A stretch of 64,000 bases of DNA from Alphaproteobacteria bacterium (GCA_030425395.1 JAUIAS010000011.1:30456-94455), one strand, 5' to 3'. Shown: positions 18,212 to 27,623, counted from the stretch's first letter. A program made the numbers and translations. Notes: generated by a model not told the origin, from the sequence alone.

Positions 18212-19993
18212 ATGCACGCCTTTCGCAGCCATACCTGCGCTGATCTGAACGCCGCCAATGTGGGCGAAACCGTGCGCCTGTCGGGCTGGGTCCACCGGGT
18301 CCGCGACCATGGCGGCATTCTGTTTATCGACCTGCGCGACCATTACGGGATCACGCAGGTTCTGTGCGATCCCGACAGCCCGGTCTTTTCACAGGTCGAA
18401 GCCGTGCGCAGCGAATGGTGCATCCGCATCGACGGCACCGTGAAAGCCCGCGACGCGGATCTCGTGAACCCCAAGCTGCCGACCGGCGAAATCGAAGTGT
18501 TCGTGCGTGACATGGAAGTTCTGGGCCGCTCTGAAGAACTGCCCCTGATGGTGTTCGGCGATCAGGAATACCCCGAGGAAACCCGCCTGCGCTATCGCTA
18601 TCTCGACCTGCGGCGCGAGGCCATGCAGAACAACATGACCCTGCGCTCGGACGTGGTGACGTCGATCCGCCGCCGCATGTGGGATCTGAACTTCCGCGAA
18701 TTCCAGACGCCGATCATCACCGCATCCAGCCCCGAAGGCGCGCGCGATTTCCTTGTGCCGTCGCGCCAGCATCCGGGCAAGTTCTATGCACTGCCGCAGG
18801 CTCCGCAGCAATTCAAACAGCTGATCATGGTCAGCGGCTTTGACAAGTATTTCCAGATTGCGCCCTGTTTCCGCGACGAGGATCCGCGCGCAGACCGTTC
18901 ACCCACCGATTTCTACCAGCTTGACATGGAAATGTCCTTTGTCACCCAGCAGGACGTGTTCGACACGATCGCGCCGGTGATTGCCGGTGTGTTCGACGAA
19001 TTCGGCGGCGGGCGTCGCGTGGACGCGCCGCAGGACTGGCCACAGATTTCCTATCGCGACGCGGCGCTCTGGTATGGCACGGACAAGCCCGACCTGCGTA
19101 ACCCGATCAAGATGCAGGTGGTCAGCGAGCATTTCGCCGGTTCGGGCTTTGCCATCTTTGCCAAACTGCTCGAACAGGAAGGCACGGAAATCCGCGCGAT
19201 CCCAGCACCCACAGGCGGCAGCCGCAAGTTCTGCGACCGCATGAACGCCTTTGCCCAGAAAGAGGGCCTGCCGGGGATGGGCTATATCTTCTGGCGCGAG
19301 ACCAATGGCGAAATGGAAGCTGCCGGTCCGCTGGCCAAGAACATCGGCCCCGAACGCACCGAGGCGATCCGCCAGCAGCTTGGCCTTGGCGTGGGCGACG
19401 CAGCCTTCTTCCTTGGTGGCAAGCCCGAAGCGTTCGAAAAGGTCGCGGGCAAGGCGCGCGTGGCCATCGGCGAAGAACTGGGCCTGACCGATCAGGACCG
19501 TTTTGCCTTTGCATGGATCGTCGATTTCCCGATGTATGAGGCCGACGAAGACAGCGGCGCGGTGGATTTCAGCCACAACCCCTTCTCCATGCCGCAGGGC
19601 GGGATCGAGGCACTGGATGGCGATCCTCTCGATATTCTCGGGTATCAATACGATCTGGCATGCAACGGATATGAACTTGTGTCCGGTGCGATCCGCAATC
19701 ACAAGCTGGACATCATGATCAAGGCCTTTGAAATGGCAGGCTATGGCGAAGACGAGGTGCGCAAGCGGTTCGGCGGCATGGTCAATGCGTTCCAGTATGG
19801 TGCGCCGCCCCACGGTGGATGCGCCGCGGGGATCGACCGGATCGTCATGTTGCTGGCCGATACGGCCAACATCCGCGAGGTCATCATGTTCCCGATGAAC
19901 CAGCGGGCCGAAGATCTGATGATGTCTGCACCGTCCGATCCGATGGCCGATCAGTTGATGGAACTCGGGCTGCGTGTCATTCCGCGCGACTGA
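18212..19993 (+). CDS. aspS: Aspartyl-tRNA synthetase
   Basis: A 593-residue class II synthetase of the bacterial type. An N-terminal OB anticodon-binding domain ([23 protein letters not shown]) is followed by the catalytic core: motif 2 region [16 protein letters not shown], a bacterial GAD insertion, and motif 3 in [17 protein letters not shown]. Length and domain order are normal. It charges tRNA-Asp, and in organisms lacking asparaginyl-tRNA synthetase may also act on tRNA-Asn; the sequence alone does not settle that. It diverges from carB. Confidence 0.97.
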   Translation: MHAFRSHTCADLNAANVGETVRLSGWVHRVRDHGGILFIDLRDHYGITQVLCDPDSPVFSQVEAVRSEWCIRIDGTVKARDADLVNPKLPTGEIEVFVRDMEVLGRSEELPLMVFGDQEYPEETRLRYRYLDLRREAMQNNMTLRSDVVTSIRRRMWDLNFREFQTPIITASSPEGARDFLVPSRQHPGKFYALPQAPQQFKQLIMVSGFDKYFQIAPCFRDEDPRADRSPTDFYQLDMEMSFVTQQDVFDTIAPVIAGVFDEFGGGRRVDAPQDWPQISYRDAALWYGTDKPDLRNPIKMQVVSEHFAGSGFAIFAKLLEQEGTEIRAIPAPTGGSRKFCDRMNAFAQKEGLPGMGYIFWRETNGEMEAAGPLAKNIGPERTEAIRQQLGLGVGDAAFFLGGKPEAFEKVAGKARVAIGEELGLTDQDRFAFAWIVDFPMYEADEDSGAVDFSHNPFSMPQGGIEALDGDPLDILGYQYDLACNGYELVSGAIRNHKLDIMIKAFEMAGYGEDEVRKRFGGMVNAFQYGAPPHGGCAAGIDRIVMLLADTANIREVIMFPMNQRAEDLMMSAPSDPMADQLMELGLRVIPRD

Positions 19994-20044
19994 TCCTGAA
20001 AACACCGGCTTGGCCTGCGCGGCGCGTGCGGCTAGGCTTGGTGT

Positions 20045-20779
20045 ATGAACAGACACAGTGACGACAGAAACCCGGAACGGCCGCTTGGCCGCCCGGTTCC
20101 CGACTGGACCCCGCCGCCGCGCCCCGAAGGCGCGGTTCTCAGCGGGCGATATGCCGTTTTGGAGCCGCTGTCTGCCGCCGACCATGCGGCGCTCCTGTTT
20201 CGCGAATATGACGGGCACGACGCACTCTGGGATTACATGCCGCAGGGGCCGTTTTCCTCCGCGTCCCTGTTTCATCGCTGGGTGCGGGATGCCACCGCCG
20301 ACCCGGATTTCGTCTATTACGCCATTCGCAACCGTGACACCGGGCGTTGCAGCGGCGTGGCCAGCTATCTGCGCATCGCGCCCGAGGCCGGGTCGATCGA
20401 GGTGGGCAATATCAACCTTTCGCCCAGCCTTCAGGGGACCCGCGCCGCGACAGAGGCGATGTTCATGATGATGCAATGGGCCTTTGATGCGGGTTATCGC
20501 CGGTATGAATGGAAGTGCAACGCGCTCAACCGGCCGTCGCGCCGTGCCGCGCAGCGGCTGGGTTTCAGTTTCGAGGGCATTTTCTACAATGCCGTCGTGG
20601 TCAAAGGTCGCAACCGCGATACCGCCTGGTTCGCGGTGATAGATAGCGACTGGCCCGCCCTGAAAGAGGCGTATCGCGTGTGGCTCGACCCGGCGAATTT
20701 TGACGGGCAGGGGCGTCAGCGCGAAAGCTTGGCGGACCTTACCGGGCTGGTGCGGCGGTTGTCCGATCCCTCGCTCTGA
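20045..20779 (+). CDS. GNAT family N-acetyltransferase (RimJ/RimL-like)
   Basis: A 244-residue protein with a RimJ/RimL-type acetyltransferase domain. A start ARYAVLEPL-like strand, IEVGNINLSPSLQGTRAATEAMFMMMQWAF for acetyl-CoA binding, and KCNALNRPSRRAAQRLGFSFEG are characteristic. The substrate is unknown; related proteins acetylate protein N-termini or small amines. The first 30 residues are Pro/Arg-rich. It follows aspS after about 50 bases and may be read through from it. It converges with the response-regulator gene. Confidence 0.8.
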   Translation: MNRHSDDRNPERPLGRPVPDWTPPPRPEGAVLSGRYAVLEPLSAADHAALLFREYDGHDALWDYMPQGPFSSASLFHRWVRDATADPDFVYYAIRNRDTGRCSGVASYLRIAPEAGSIEVGNINLSPSLQGTRAATEAMFMMMQWAFDAGYRRYEWKCNALNRPSRRAAQRLGFSFEGIFYNAVVVKGRNRDTAWFAVIDSDWPALKEAYRVWLDPANFDGQGRQRESLADLTGLVRRLSDPSL

Positions 20780-20868
20780 CCCGCGGTGTTTATCCCGCGC
20801 CACTCGGCGGCGTGCCAACGGACCAGCAACACCCCGGCGATAAGAAAATACACCGCTACCCCGGCCAT
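20716..20868 (-). CDS. Possible 50-residue membrane peptide coupled to the response regulator
   Basis: A short frame starts three bases after the response-regulator stop and could be translated by reinitiation. It begins MAGVAVYFLIAGVLLVRW, a single hydrophobic helix, then turns polar and ends inside the opposite-strand GNAT gene. The overlap of about 64 bases with the GNAT coding region and the lack of a ribosome site argue against it. It is listed because of the tight spacing and the clean hydrophobic segment. Confidence 0.25.
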   Translation of the reverse strand: MAGVAVYFLIAGVLLVRWHAAEWRGINTAGQSEGSDNRRTSPVRSAKLSR

Positions 20869-20871
20869 TCG

Positions 20872-21591
20872 TTAAATCGCCCGTGCGATGTTGCGGCGGG
20901 TCTGGACCAGTCCGGCCAGGCGCGCGGCCGCCGATGTCAGGGGCGTGCCGGTGTCGCGTCTGCTCCGCACGGCGCGGGCGGCTTCCAGCAGCGCGTCATC
21001 GCTCGCGCTGCGGGCGACGCCACACAGGAACCGGGCGGCATAATCAATCATCCGGTCGTCCGCCAGATCGCCCAAAGCCTCGGCGGCGTGATCCATATCC
21101 TCTGCAAAGGCCAGTTGATCCGGTGTGATCCGGTCGTCGGCACAGGAACGCAGGCCCTTCGGCTGCCTGTCCGGGGGCAGATGCGCCAGCACCGCCTGCT
21201 GAAACGCGGCCAGAGATGCCAGCGGTTTGACAAGGAACCCATCCGCACCTGCGGCAATCGCCTCCTCTGCGGCACCGGTGATGCCCGACAGCCCAAGGAT
21301 CACATCCACCCGAGGGCGCGTATTGGCCAGCTCGGCAATCAGGTCGGCACCGGACCCGTCTGGCAGACCAAGGTCGATCACCACGACGGACGGACGATAC
21401 ACCTTGAGATGGCGGCGCGCCGAAAATAGGCAGTCGGCCCGCCGAATGCGCGCCCCGCTGCGCAAACACATCAGGCGCAGCGCCTCGCTGGCAAAACGGC
21501 TGTCTTCCACCACCAGAACCGTCAGCCCCAGAAGTGGGCGGTCCGAAGTGGGGCGCGGCGCGGTCATGGTCATTGCGTCAATATCCTGCAT
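20872..21591 (-). CDS. Single-domain response regulator with C-terminal helical extension
   Basis: A 239-residue protein. Residues 20-135 form a receiver domain with the acidic pair in VLVVEDSRFA, the phospho-acceptor Asp in VVVIDLGLPDGSG, and the conserved Lys in GFLVKPLAS. About 100 predicted helical residues follow without a recognisable DNA-binding or enzymatic domain. The start at 21591 is chosen because AAAGGAACAGGGG directly precedes it. No histidine kinase is adjacent, so its partner is unknown. It diverges from methylmalonyl-CoA epimerase across a 135-base spacer. Confidence 0.8.
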   Translation of the reverse strand: MQDIDAMTMTAPRPTSDRPLLGLTVLVVEDSRFASEALRLMCLRSGARIRRADCLFSARRHLKVYRPSVVVIDLGLPDGSGADLIAELANTRPRVDVILGLSGITGAAEEAIAAGADGFLVKPLASLAAFQQAVLAHLPPDRQPKGLRSCADDRITPDQLAFAEDMDHAAEALGDLADDRMIDYAARFLCGVARSASDDALLEAARAVRSRRDTGTPLTSAAARLAGLVQTRRNIARAI

Positions 21592-21726
21592 CCCCTGTTC
21601 CTTTCGCTTGATCCGGGTTGCAGGATCGCGCGACTTACCTAACACCACGTTAACGCGCGATTTCGCGCACTTGCCCTTTGCGGGGGCGCGGGACATAACC
21701 CGCCAAACGCCACGGAGGAAAAAAAC

Positions 21727-22131
21727 ATGATCGGACGCCTGAACCACGTAGCCATAGCCGTGCCGGACCTTGAGGCCGCATCGGAACAATACCGCAGCGC
21801 GCTGGGGGCCAAGGTTGGTGCCCCGCAGGATGAACCCGACCACGGTGTAACCGTGGTGTTCATCGAACTGCCCAATACCAAGATCGAACTGCTCTATCCG
21901 CTGGGCGAAAACAGCCCCATCCAGGGATTTTTGGACAAGAACCCGTCGGGCGGCATTCACCACGTCTGTTATGAGGTGGACGACATTCTCGCCGCGCGCG
22001 ATCACCTTCAGGAAACCGGTGCGCGGGTTCTTGGATCGGGCGAACCCAAGATCGGTGCCCACGGCAAACCGGTTCTGTTCCTGCATCCCAAGGATTTCAA
22101 CGGCTGCCTTGTGGAACTCGAACAGGTCTGA
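21727..22131 (+). CDS. mce: Methylmalonyl-CoA epimerase
   Basis: A 134-residue glyoxalase-fold (VOC) protein that interconverts (2R)- and (2S)-methylmalonyl-CoA in propionyl-CoA assimilation. It starts MIGRLNHVAIAVPDLEAA and carries GGIHHVCYEVDD and the C-terminal HPKDFNGCLVELEQ, with the metal-binding His and Glu in the expected places. A strong AGGAAAAAA-type leader precedes the ATG. The DUF1467 gene follows, the usual arrangement in Rhodobacterales. MeaB, which protects methylmalonyl-CoA mutase, is encoded 29 kb away in this window. Confidence 0.95.
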   Translation: MIGRLNHVAIAVPDLEAASEQYRSALGAKVGAPQDEPDHGVTVVFIELPNTKIELLYPLGENSPIQGFLDKNPSGGIHHVCYEVDDILAARDHLQETGARVLGSGEPKIGAHGKPVLFLHPKDFNGCLVELEQV

Positions 22132-22206
22132 TCGGACGGGTTGCGCGCGGGTTTTATTTCGCGCGCGCCGCACTATCTCTTCCAGAACATACCCAAAGGA
22201 GCCGAC

Positions 22207-22473
22207 ATGGGCATTACCTCAGCACTCGTCCTTCTCGCGGTCATCTGGTTCATGACCTTCCTGATTGTCCTGCCCTTTCGGATCGAAACCCAAGGTGATC
22301 TGGGCGATATCGTTCCGGGCACCCACGCGGGCGCGCCGGAAAATCACCACCTCAAGAAAAAAGTGTGGATCACCACGGGGCTTTCGCTGGTGCTGTGGGC
22401 AATCATATCCGGCATCATCCTGTCAGGCTGGATCAGGATCAGCGATTTCGACTGGATGAGCCGGATGAGTTGA
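22207..22473 (+). CDS. DUF1467 family small membrane protein
   Basis: An 88-residue protein with two hydrophobic helices (about residues 5-22 and 56-76) separated by a loop containing RIETQGDLGDIVPGTHAGAP, the DUF1467 signature. The ATG at 22207 follows AAAGGAG at good spacing. It follows mce by 75 bases. Its role is unknown, though the recurring neighbourhood suggests a link to propionyl-CoA metabolism or simply conserved synteny. It converges with the GFA gene, four bases apart. Confidence 0.85.
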   Translation: MGITSALVLLAVIWFMTFLIVLPFRIETQGDLGDIVPGTHAGAPENHHLKKKVWITTGLSLVLWAIISGIILSGWIRISDFDWMSRMS

Positions 22474-22477
22474 CGGC

Positions 22478-22921
22478 CTATCCCCGCGGCGGCGGGCTCT
22501 TGTCAAAGCTGGGAATGCCCGGCGCGACCGTGTGCCATTTCGGGGCGGAGCCCGTCCAGATGGTCCTTTGGGGGGCTGCCGCCTCTTGCGGTGCAAACAG
22601 CCCGACCTTGAGAACCACCTTGTCCGGGTATTTCCCAAGCTCAGAATGCGTGGGTGTGCCGCAGTTCGGACAGAAGAACCGCGTGACCGTGCCGCCGCTG
22701 TCTCCGATCACGTCATAGCCACGCAATTCGCCTGAAAATGTGCAATCTGCCCGATTGACCATCGCGATATAGGCCGGGCCACCGCCCATGGCCTTTTGAC
22801 AATCCGCGCAATGGCATTCCATCGTGGTGCCGAAACCACCGCGCAGCGTGACGGATATCGCGCCGCACAGGCAGCCTCCCTGCAGCTGTTCTGTCTGGGG
22901 TTCGCCTGTTTGCGTGTCCAT
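22478..22921 (-). CDS. GFA family zinc protein (glutathione-dependent formaldehyde-activating enzyme-like)
   Basis: A 147-residue CENP-V/GFA-fold protein. Zinc-binding cysteines lie in GGCLCGAISVTL, ECHCADCQKAMG and FFCPNCGTPTHSE, the complete set for this family. The name comes from Gfa of Paracoccus, proposed to speed S-hydroxymethylglutathione formation, but most family members have no proven role. The ATG at 22921 is preceded by GGAAA. It is a single-gene unit upstream of the EI24 gene on the same strand with about 120 bases between. Confidence 0.85.
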   Translation of the reverse strand: MDTQTGEPQTEQLQGGCLCGAISVTLRGGFGTTMECHCADCQKAMGGGPAYIAMVNRADCTFSGELRGYDVIGDSGGTVTRFFCPNCGTPTHSELGKYPDKVVLKVGLFAPQEAAAPQRTIWTGSAPKWHTVAPGIPSFDKSPPPRG

Positions 22922-23045
22922 GGTGTTTCCTTTCCCTATATATGCACGGCCCGATTGTTCCGGGTGTCGCCTCGGGCCAAGCTTAGGGGCCGGCACGCGC
23001 GTTGTCCTGCATTTTGTGACTGGCCCGGATCCGGGTGGATCAGGA

Positions 23046-23744
23046 TCAGGCCCGGGTTCGGGCGGACACCGCGTGGAAAATATGTGTGAACGTGGCCGCA
23101 CCGAGAACCGGGATCAACAGGTTGACGATCGGGATCGACAACGGGATTGCCATCAGGATGCCCGCGATCCAGATCTTGCCCATATGCGCCTTGCGCAATG
23201 CCTTGGCCTGCGTGCGCCCCACGCGTCGCATCGCGGCGAGCGTGAAATATTCCCGGCCCAAAAGGAAGCCGTTGAGCCCCCAGAAGATGAACGGCGACGC
23301 CGGTGCGAACAGCACATACAAGACCAGCGCCAGCAGGTTCGCCCCGATGAGAACGCCCATGAAACTGATCGTGTCGCGGATCGCGTCGCTCAGCGGGACG
23401 GGCTGGGCCGGGGGCAGGTGACGATAGTGGCGATCTTCGACCGCTTGCGCCACGGTTTCCAGAAACATCGACGTGATAGCCGAGGCAACCGGAACCATCA
23501 GGAACACCGACAGCGCCAGCATCACGAACACCGACCCGATGCTGAGAATATCATCGAGCCATGTGACCGGGCCGATGATTGGCAGGCCGACCTCATCGCT
23601 CAGCGTGACCTGCACAAGCGCGATCAATCCTGCCGTTGCCATGATCAAAAGCGCCAGCGACAATCCCACACCCAACCACAGCACCCGCCGGAACCGTGGA
23701 TCGCCAAGCTGCTGGACGGACAGGCGGAAGGCGCGGAATATCAT
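23046..23744 (-). CDS. EI24 domain membrane protein (CysZ-like)
   Basis: A 232-residue integral membrane protein with about four to five hydrophobic segments, including LGVGLSLALLIMATAGLIAL and VMLALSVFLMVPVASAI. It has the EI24/CysZ-type signature FWGLNGFLLGREYFTLAAMRR. CysZ transports sulphate in E. coli, but Rhodobacterales members are uncharacterised. The ATG at 23744 overlaps the stop of the upstream nitroreductase by four bases (ATGA), which fixes the start and implies translational coupling. Confidence 0.85.
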   Translation of the reverse strand: MIFRAFRLSVQQLGDPRFRRVLWLGVGLSLALLIMATAGLIALVQVTLSDEVGLPIIGPVTWLDDILSIGSVFVMLALSVFLMVPVASAITSMFLETVAQAVEDRHYRHLPPAQPVPLSDAIRDTISFMGVLIGANLLALVLYVLFAPASPFIFWGLNGFLLGREYFTLAAMRRVGRTQAKALRKAHMGKIWIAGILMAIPLSIPIVNLLIPVLGAATFTHIFHAVSARTRA

Positions 23745-24319
23745 GCTTGCAACCACGTGGTCAGGGCAGCAACATCGGGGCGCGGGCGCTCGGGCGGGGC
23801 GGATTTTTCAGTGCCGATGTGAATGATGCCCGCGACCCGTTCGCCCTGGGTCAGCCCCAGACCGACGCTGCAGAATTCGGCGTCATGGGACGCCCACCCC
23901 GAGAGCCAGTTCGCCCCCCATCCTGACGCAAGCGCCGCGTTCAGCAACGCAAGGCACACAGCGCCCGCCGAATAGGTCTGTTCCAACGGCGGAATTTTTT
24001 CGGACGGTTTCTGGACCTCGACCACCACAACCGCGAGGTTGGCCATGTCGAACTGGTTCTGCGCCTTTGCGATATCCTCTGCGGATTTGCCCAACGCATC
24101 CCCCCGTTGCGCAGTCAATGCCGACAGGCGTTTGAATACGTCACCGTGCAATACGATAAAGCGCCACGGTTCCAGCTTGCCGTGATCGGGGGTGCGGGCG
24201 GCGGCGGTCAGGATCGTGTCCAGCTCTGCCGTGTCAGGAACCGGCGCAACCAGCGTCTTGGCGGGGCGTGACCGCCGCGTGAGAAGAAATTCGAGGGCGG
24301 CAGGGTTTTTCGCGGGCAT
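23741..24319 (-). CDS. Nitroreductase family protein
   Basis: A 192-residue FMN-dependent oxidoreductase of the short YdjA-like type. It opens with LEFLLTRRSRPAKTL, the FMN-phosphate region, then ARTPDHGKLEPWRFIVL and, near the C-terminus, GWGANWLSGW and GIIHIGT. Such enzymes reduce nitro groups or quinones with NAD(P)H and usually act as homodimers. The physiological substrate is unknown. It is the first gene of a two-gene unit with EI24. Confidence 0.9.
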   Translation of the reverse strand: MPAKNPAALEFLLTRRSRPAKTLVAPVPDTAELDTILTAAARTPDHGKLEPWRFIVLHGDVFKRLSALTAQRGDALGKSAEDIAKAQNQFDMANLAVVVVEVQKPSEKIPPLEQTYSAGAVCLALLNAALASGWGANWLSGWASHDAEFCSVGLGLTQGERVAGIIHIGTEKSAPPERPRPDVAALTTWLQA

Positions 24320-24379
24320 CTTATGTAAAGCCTTTTTACATTGCGGGTTGGCTCTATCTCGGGCATCCGGGCTGGGTTT

Positions 24380-25501
24380 TCAAGTGGCCTGCGGCGGCCA
24401 AGTCATCTTTTCTGCCATATCCGCGATATAGCCATCCAGAAATGCACCGAAAACCCCGTCGGGTTGTCGTCTGGCGATCAGGTGGCCAAGCGGGTCGGGC
24501 GCATCAATCGTGCTGCCTGCCAGCGTGGCAATGGTCGCGTGGCCGCAAAACGGCACGTAGACCTCGGAATAGCCGCCCTCATGCACCAGAACCAACCGCC
24601 CGTCGCACAGTCGTTCCGCCGCTGCCTTGACCTGCGCGGTGATCCCGGCAAAGCCTGCCGCGCTCATTTGCAGCCGCGCCAGTGGATCGACCGCCGCCGC
24701 GTCATAGCCGCAGGCGACCACGATCATATCGGGGGCAAACCGGTCCAGCGCCGGAATCACGATGCGGTCCATCAAGTCGCGATATTGCGCATCCCCCGTG
24801 CCCGGCGGCAGCGGCAGATTGATGTTGTATCCTTCGCCTGCACCCCGGCCCCGGTCTTCGAACGCGCCGCTGTCGATGGGAAAGCTCTTGTCCTGATGCA
24901 GGGATATGGTCAGCACATCGTCGCGATCATAAAAGATCGCCTCGGTGCCGTTTCCGTGATGCACGTCCCAGTCGATCACGGCAATGCGGCCCACATCATG
25001 GCGCGCTTTTATCGCTTCGATCCCGATGGCGATATTCGCCATCAGACAAAACCCCTGCGGCGCGTCGGGCAAACAGTGGTGCCCCGGCGGGCGCGACAGG
25101 GAATAGGCGTTGTCCAACTCTCCGCGCCATACCGCATCCATCGCGGCACAGGCCAACCCGGCGGACAGCGCCGCGATCTCATACCCGCCTGAAGAAAACG
25201 GCGCGGGCACCCCCAGTTGTCCACCGCCTGCATCGCTCAGGGCCTTGAACCGGTCAAGATAATCGGCCGGGTGAACGCGCAACAGGTCTTCGCGGCTGGC
25301 CATCTCCGCGCTGCGCATGTCCAATTCCCGGCTCAGGCCGGTGACGTCCATCAGGTTTTTTAGCCGCCGCTTGGTTTCCGGGTCCTCCGGCAATCCCCCC
25401 GCTGCGGTTGGTTGAACAAGCCCGCCCACCGGAAGGGTAAAGGCAAAGTTGCCGCCAGAATGCCAAAAGCATTTCTCGTCCCAAAAAAAGCCTGTCGCCA
25501 T
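24380..25501 (-). CDS. Class II histone-deacetylase-like / acetylpolyamine amidohydrolase
   Basis: A 373-residue arginase/deacetylase-fold enzyme. The catalytic His pair is in RPPGHHCLPD, zinc ligands in AVIDWDVHHGNGTEAIF (Asp and His) and VVACGYDAAAVDPL (Asp), and the catalytic Tyr region is HEGGYSEVY. All active residues are present. Bacterial members remove acetyl groups from polyamines or other small amines rather than histones; specificity cannot be assigned here. The length matches class II bacterial enzymes. It is transcribed alone, head-on to nothing obvious, 60 bases from the nitroreductase start. Confidence 0.9.
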   Translation of the reverse strand: MATGFFWDEKCFWHSGGNFAFTLPVGGLVQPTAAGGLPEDPETKRRLKNLMDVTGLSRELDMRSAEMASREDLLRVHPADYLDRFKALSDAGGGQLGVPAPFSSGGYEIAALSAGLACAAMDAVWRGELDNAYSLSRPPGHHCLPDAPQGFCLMANIAIGIEAIKARHDVGRIAVIDWDVHHGNGTEAIFYDRDDVLTISLHQDKSFPIDSGAFEDRGRGAGEGYNINLPLPPGTGDAQYRDLMDRIVIPALDRFAPDMIVVACGYDAAAVDPLARLQMSAAGFAGITAQVKAAAERLCDGRLVLVHEGGYSEVYVPFCGHATIATLAGSTIDAPDPLGHLIARRQPDGVFGAFLDGYIADMAEKMTWPPQAT

Positions 25502-25582
25502 ATCCTGTCCCCTTGGGTTGCTGGGTCAGACTATGGCGGGGCGCAGGCGCCTTTGTCCATCGCAAGGACGCGCCGGACCGGG

Positions 25583-25819
25583 TCAGGATTTGGGGGCCAG
25601 CACGTATACCCCTTCGGGCAGGTCGAGAGCCGCACCAAGATCGCGGATCTGGTTGGGCGACAGGGTGATCTTGTGCACCGTATCGGTGCGCGGATCCCAT
25701 TGTTCAACGGTGACGCATTCGGCGAAACTGTTGATCACAACATCTTCCTGAAGCGGCGCTTTGCCCTCATCGACAAGCGTCACGACAGTGGCATCAAATT
25801 CGTGTTCAATCGAAAACAT
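25583..25819 (-). CDS. Small conserved acidic protein of unknown function
   Basis: A 78-residue acidic, soluble protein starting MFSIEHEFDATVVTLVDEG and ending in a Pro-containing tail (LPEGVYVLAPKS). Codon use follows the neighbours, with third-position GC high, so it is likely real. No motif was recognised. The middle (ECVTVEQWDPRTDTVHKITLSPNQI) reads like two beta strands and a helix. It is about 80 bases from the deacetylase start and diverges from the M48 lipoprotein. Confidence 0.6.
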   Translation of the reverse strand: MFSIEHEFDATVVTLVDEGKAPLQEDVVINSFAECVTVEQWDPRTDTVHKITLSPNQIRDLGAALDLPEGVYVLAPKS

Positions 25820-25946
25820 GCACCCACCCTGCGCGCCCCGGTGAGCAAAGGCAAGGGTGACGAAGGCAAGGGAAACGAAGGCGCTGGCCCCCGCGCGGCG
25901 TTGTGTTAGGATTTACGCCGCAAAGCATTATGGAAAGGCGGACCCA

Positions 25947-26669
25947 ATGCGATGGATGGTGGTCTTGGCGATTCTCGGTCTGGCGGCCTGCGACGTGTCC
26001 GTTCCGCAATCGGGCGGGCAATCCGCACCGCAGGTGGCGCTGCCTGCGCCCTCAGCAGGGTCGCCCATGGCCGCGACGCAGGCTGATGCGGCCTTTGCGC
26101 GTGTGGCCCGCACCGTCGAGCCAGTTGCCGAACAGGAATGCGCGCGCCTGACGCGCGGCGTGAATTGTGACTACCTCATTCAGGTCGATACGCGCCCGGA
26201 CGCACCGTCAAACGCGTTTCAAAGCCTTGATCCCTCGGGGCGACCGGTGATCACCTTTACCGCCAGTCTGATCCGCGAGGCCCACAACATCGACGAACTC
26301 GCCTTTGTCATGGGGCACGAAGCGGCGCATCACATCGCGGGCCACATCCCCCGCCAACAGCGCAACGCCATCGCTGGCGCGGTGATCCTCGGCGGTCTGG
26401 CGGCGCTGACTGGGTTGGATACCTCAGGGGTGGAAAGCGCACAGCGCATCGGCGCGACCGTTGGCTCGCGCACCTATTCCAAGGAATACGAGCTTGAAGC
26501 CGACAGGCTGGGCACGGTGATTGCCTTGCGGGCAGGCTATGATCCGCTGATCGGGGCGCGGTTCTTTACGCGCATCCCCGATCCCGGCAACAGGTTCCTT
26601 GGATCGCATCCGCCCAACGCGGCGCGGTATCAGACAGTGGTCAACACGATGGCCGAATTGCGAGGCTGA
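25947..26669 (+). CDS. M48 family metalloprotease lipoprotein
   Basis: A 240-residue lipoprotein. The signal LAILGLAAC gives a lipidated Cys at position 15, so the enzyme is anchored in the periplasm. The catalytic zinc site is HEAAH at 124-128, and the third ligand is in YELEADRLG near residue 187. A short hydrophobic loop follows the HExxH helix. M48 lipoproteins such as LoiP/BepA act in outer-membrane protein quality control. The ATG at 25947 follows GGAAAGG. IMPACT-family yigZ begins five bases after its stop. Confidence 0.9.
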   Translation: MRWMVVLAILGLAACDVSVPQSGGQSAPQVALPAPSAGSPMAATQADAAFARVARTVEPVAEQECARLTRGVNCDYLIQVDTRPDAPSNAFQSLDPSGRPVITFTASLIREAHNIDELAFVMGHEAAHHIAGHIPRQQRNAIAGAVILGGLAALTGLDTSGVESAQRIGATVGSRTYSKEYELEADRLGTVIALRAGYDPLIGARFFTRIPDPGNRFLGSHPPNAARYQTVVNTMAELRG

Positions 26670-26673
26670 CCCG

Positions 26674-27024
26674 ATGCGTCGGCTTGGGATCATCCTGACG
26701 GACAAGGGATCAAAATACGCGGTCAGCGGTGCGCCGGTGACCAGCCGCGCGGAAATCGACGCGGCGTTGGCCGATCTCAAGACCGACAAAAACTATGCCA
26801 AGGCCACTCACAATACATGGGCGGCACTGCTGCCAAATGGCGGGCTCAAAGCCGATGATGGCGAAAGCGGCGCGGGTGCGGTCATCTTGCGCATGTTGGA
26901 ACGGGAAAACCTGACCGGCCATCTTGTTGTCGTAACCCGTTGGTATGGCGGTAAAAAGCTGGGCGGAGACCGGTTCCGTCACGTGCAAACCTGCGTGCGC
27001 GATTATCTGTCCGCCCTGAGTTGA
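26674..27024 (+). CDS. YigZ/IMPACT family protein
   Basis: A 116-residue protein containing the UPF0029 (IMPACT N-like) core. DDGESGAGAVILRML and VVTRWYGGKKLGGDRF are the diagnostic motifs. It is shorter than E. coli YigZ, about 200 residues, lacking the C-terminal ferredoxin-like domain. The function of single-domain forms is unknown; eukaryotic IMPACT acts on Gcn2. Located immediately downstream of the M48 gene, it is probably in the same transcript. Confidence 0.85.
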   Translation: MRRLGIILTDKGSKYAVSGAPVTSRAEIDAALADLKTDKNYAKATHNTWAALLPNGGLKADDGESGAGAVILRMLERENLTGHLVVVTRWYGGKKLGGDRFRHVQTCVRDYLSALS

Positions 27025-27105
27025 CCTGAATCAAGGCGTCGGTGCCTCGCTCTGGTGTTCACTATGCGTGTGTAAAGTGAAGCGTAACACAGCGAGTGAA
27101 ATGTA

Positions 27106-27360
27106 ATGAGTAGCAATCCGATTTTCCGCCGTCACGCCGCTCTCGTGGATCGCATGGCCGACCGTATGGGGATCGACCTGGAAGAGGCCGTGCTTCGCGG
27201 CCGCTTGGAGTTCGAAGAACTGTCCGAAGCAGTGATCCGCTGTGCCGGCTGCCTGAACCCCGACAGCTGCGAATATGTTCTGGACCATTCCATAGGCTCC
27301 GGTGCGCCTGCGTATTGCCGCAACACTGAGCTTTTTAACCGTATGGGACGAAACAAATGA
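27106..27360 (+). CDS. DUF6455 family small Cys-rich protein, copy 1
   Basis: An 84-residue protein and first of three tandem paralogues. It has an N-terminal helix with DRMADRMGIDLEEAVLRGRL and a CAGC-x5-C block, ending with YCRN-x-ELF. The Cys spacing is the same in all three copies. DUF6455 is common in Rhodobacterales and of unknown function; paired Cys suggest metal or disulfide chemistry. The ATG is at 27106, and the stop overlaps the start of copy 2 by four bases (ATGA). Confidence 0.7.
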   Translation: MSSNPIFRRHAALVDRMADRMGIDLEEAVLRGRLEFEELSEAVIRCAGCLNPDSCEYVLDHSIGSGAPAYCRNTELFNRMGRNK

Positions 27361-27623
27361 TCAGACCGTTGGGCACGATACGAGAACACTACTGGAGAGT
27401 GGTGGGTATGGCATCCCGCATCGGGGTGAACCTCGTGTCGGCCCGCAAGGAAGGCCAGCTTTCGTCGCGCGAATGGGCCGATATGGTCAGAACCTGCCGT
27501 GGTTGCGAGTGGGCGGCGAAATGTGACAAATGGATGGACCGAACCGAGGCGGCACCTTGCGCACCGGCCACCTGTTTGAACCGCCGTGAATTCGAGGCTC
27601 TGAAAAGGCGGAAGGCCGGATGA
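27357..27623 (+). CDS. DUF6455 family small Cys-rich protein, copy 2
   Basis: An 88-residue paralogue with VVGMASRIGVNLVSARKEGQL, then MVRTCRGCEWAAKCDKWM and a C-terminal CAPATCLNRREFEAL. Its ATG overlaps the stop of copy 1 and its stop overlaps the start of copy 3, so the trio is one translationally coupled unit. No signal peptide is visible, so it is probably cytoplasmic. Its function is unknown. Confidence 0.75.
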   Translation: MIRPLGTIREHYWRVVGMASRIGVNLVSARKEGQLSSREWADMVRTCRGCEWAAKCDKWMDRTEAAPCAPATCLNRREFEALKRRKAG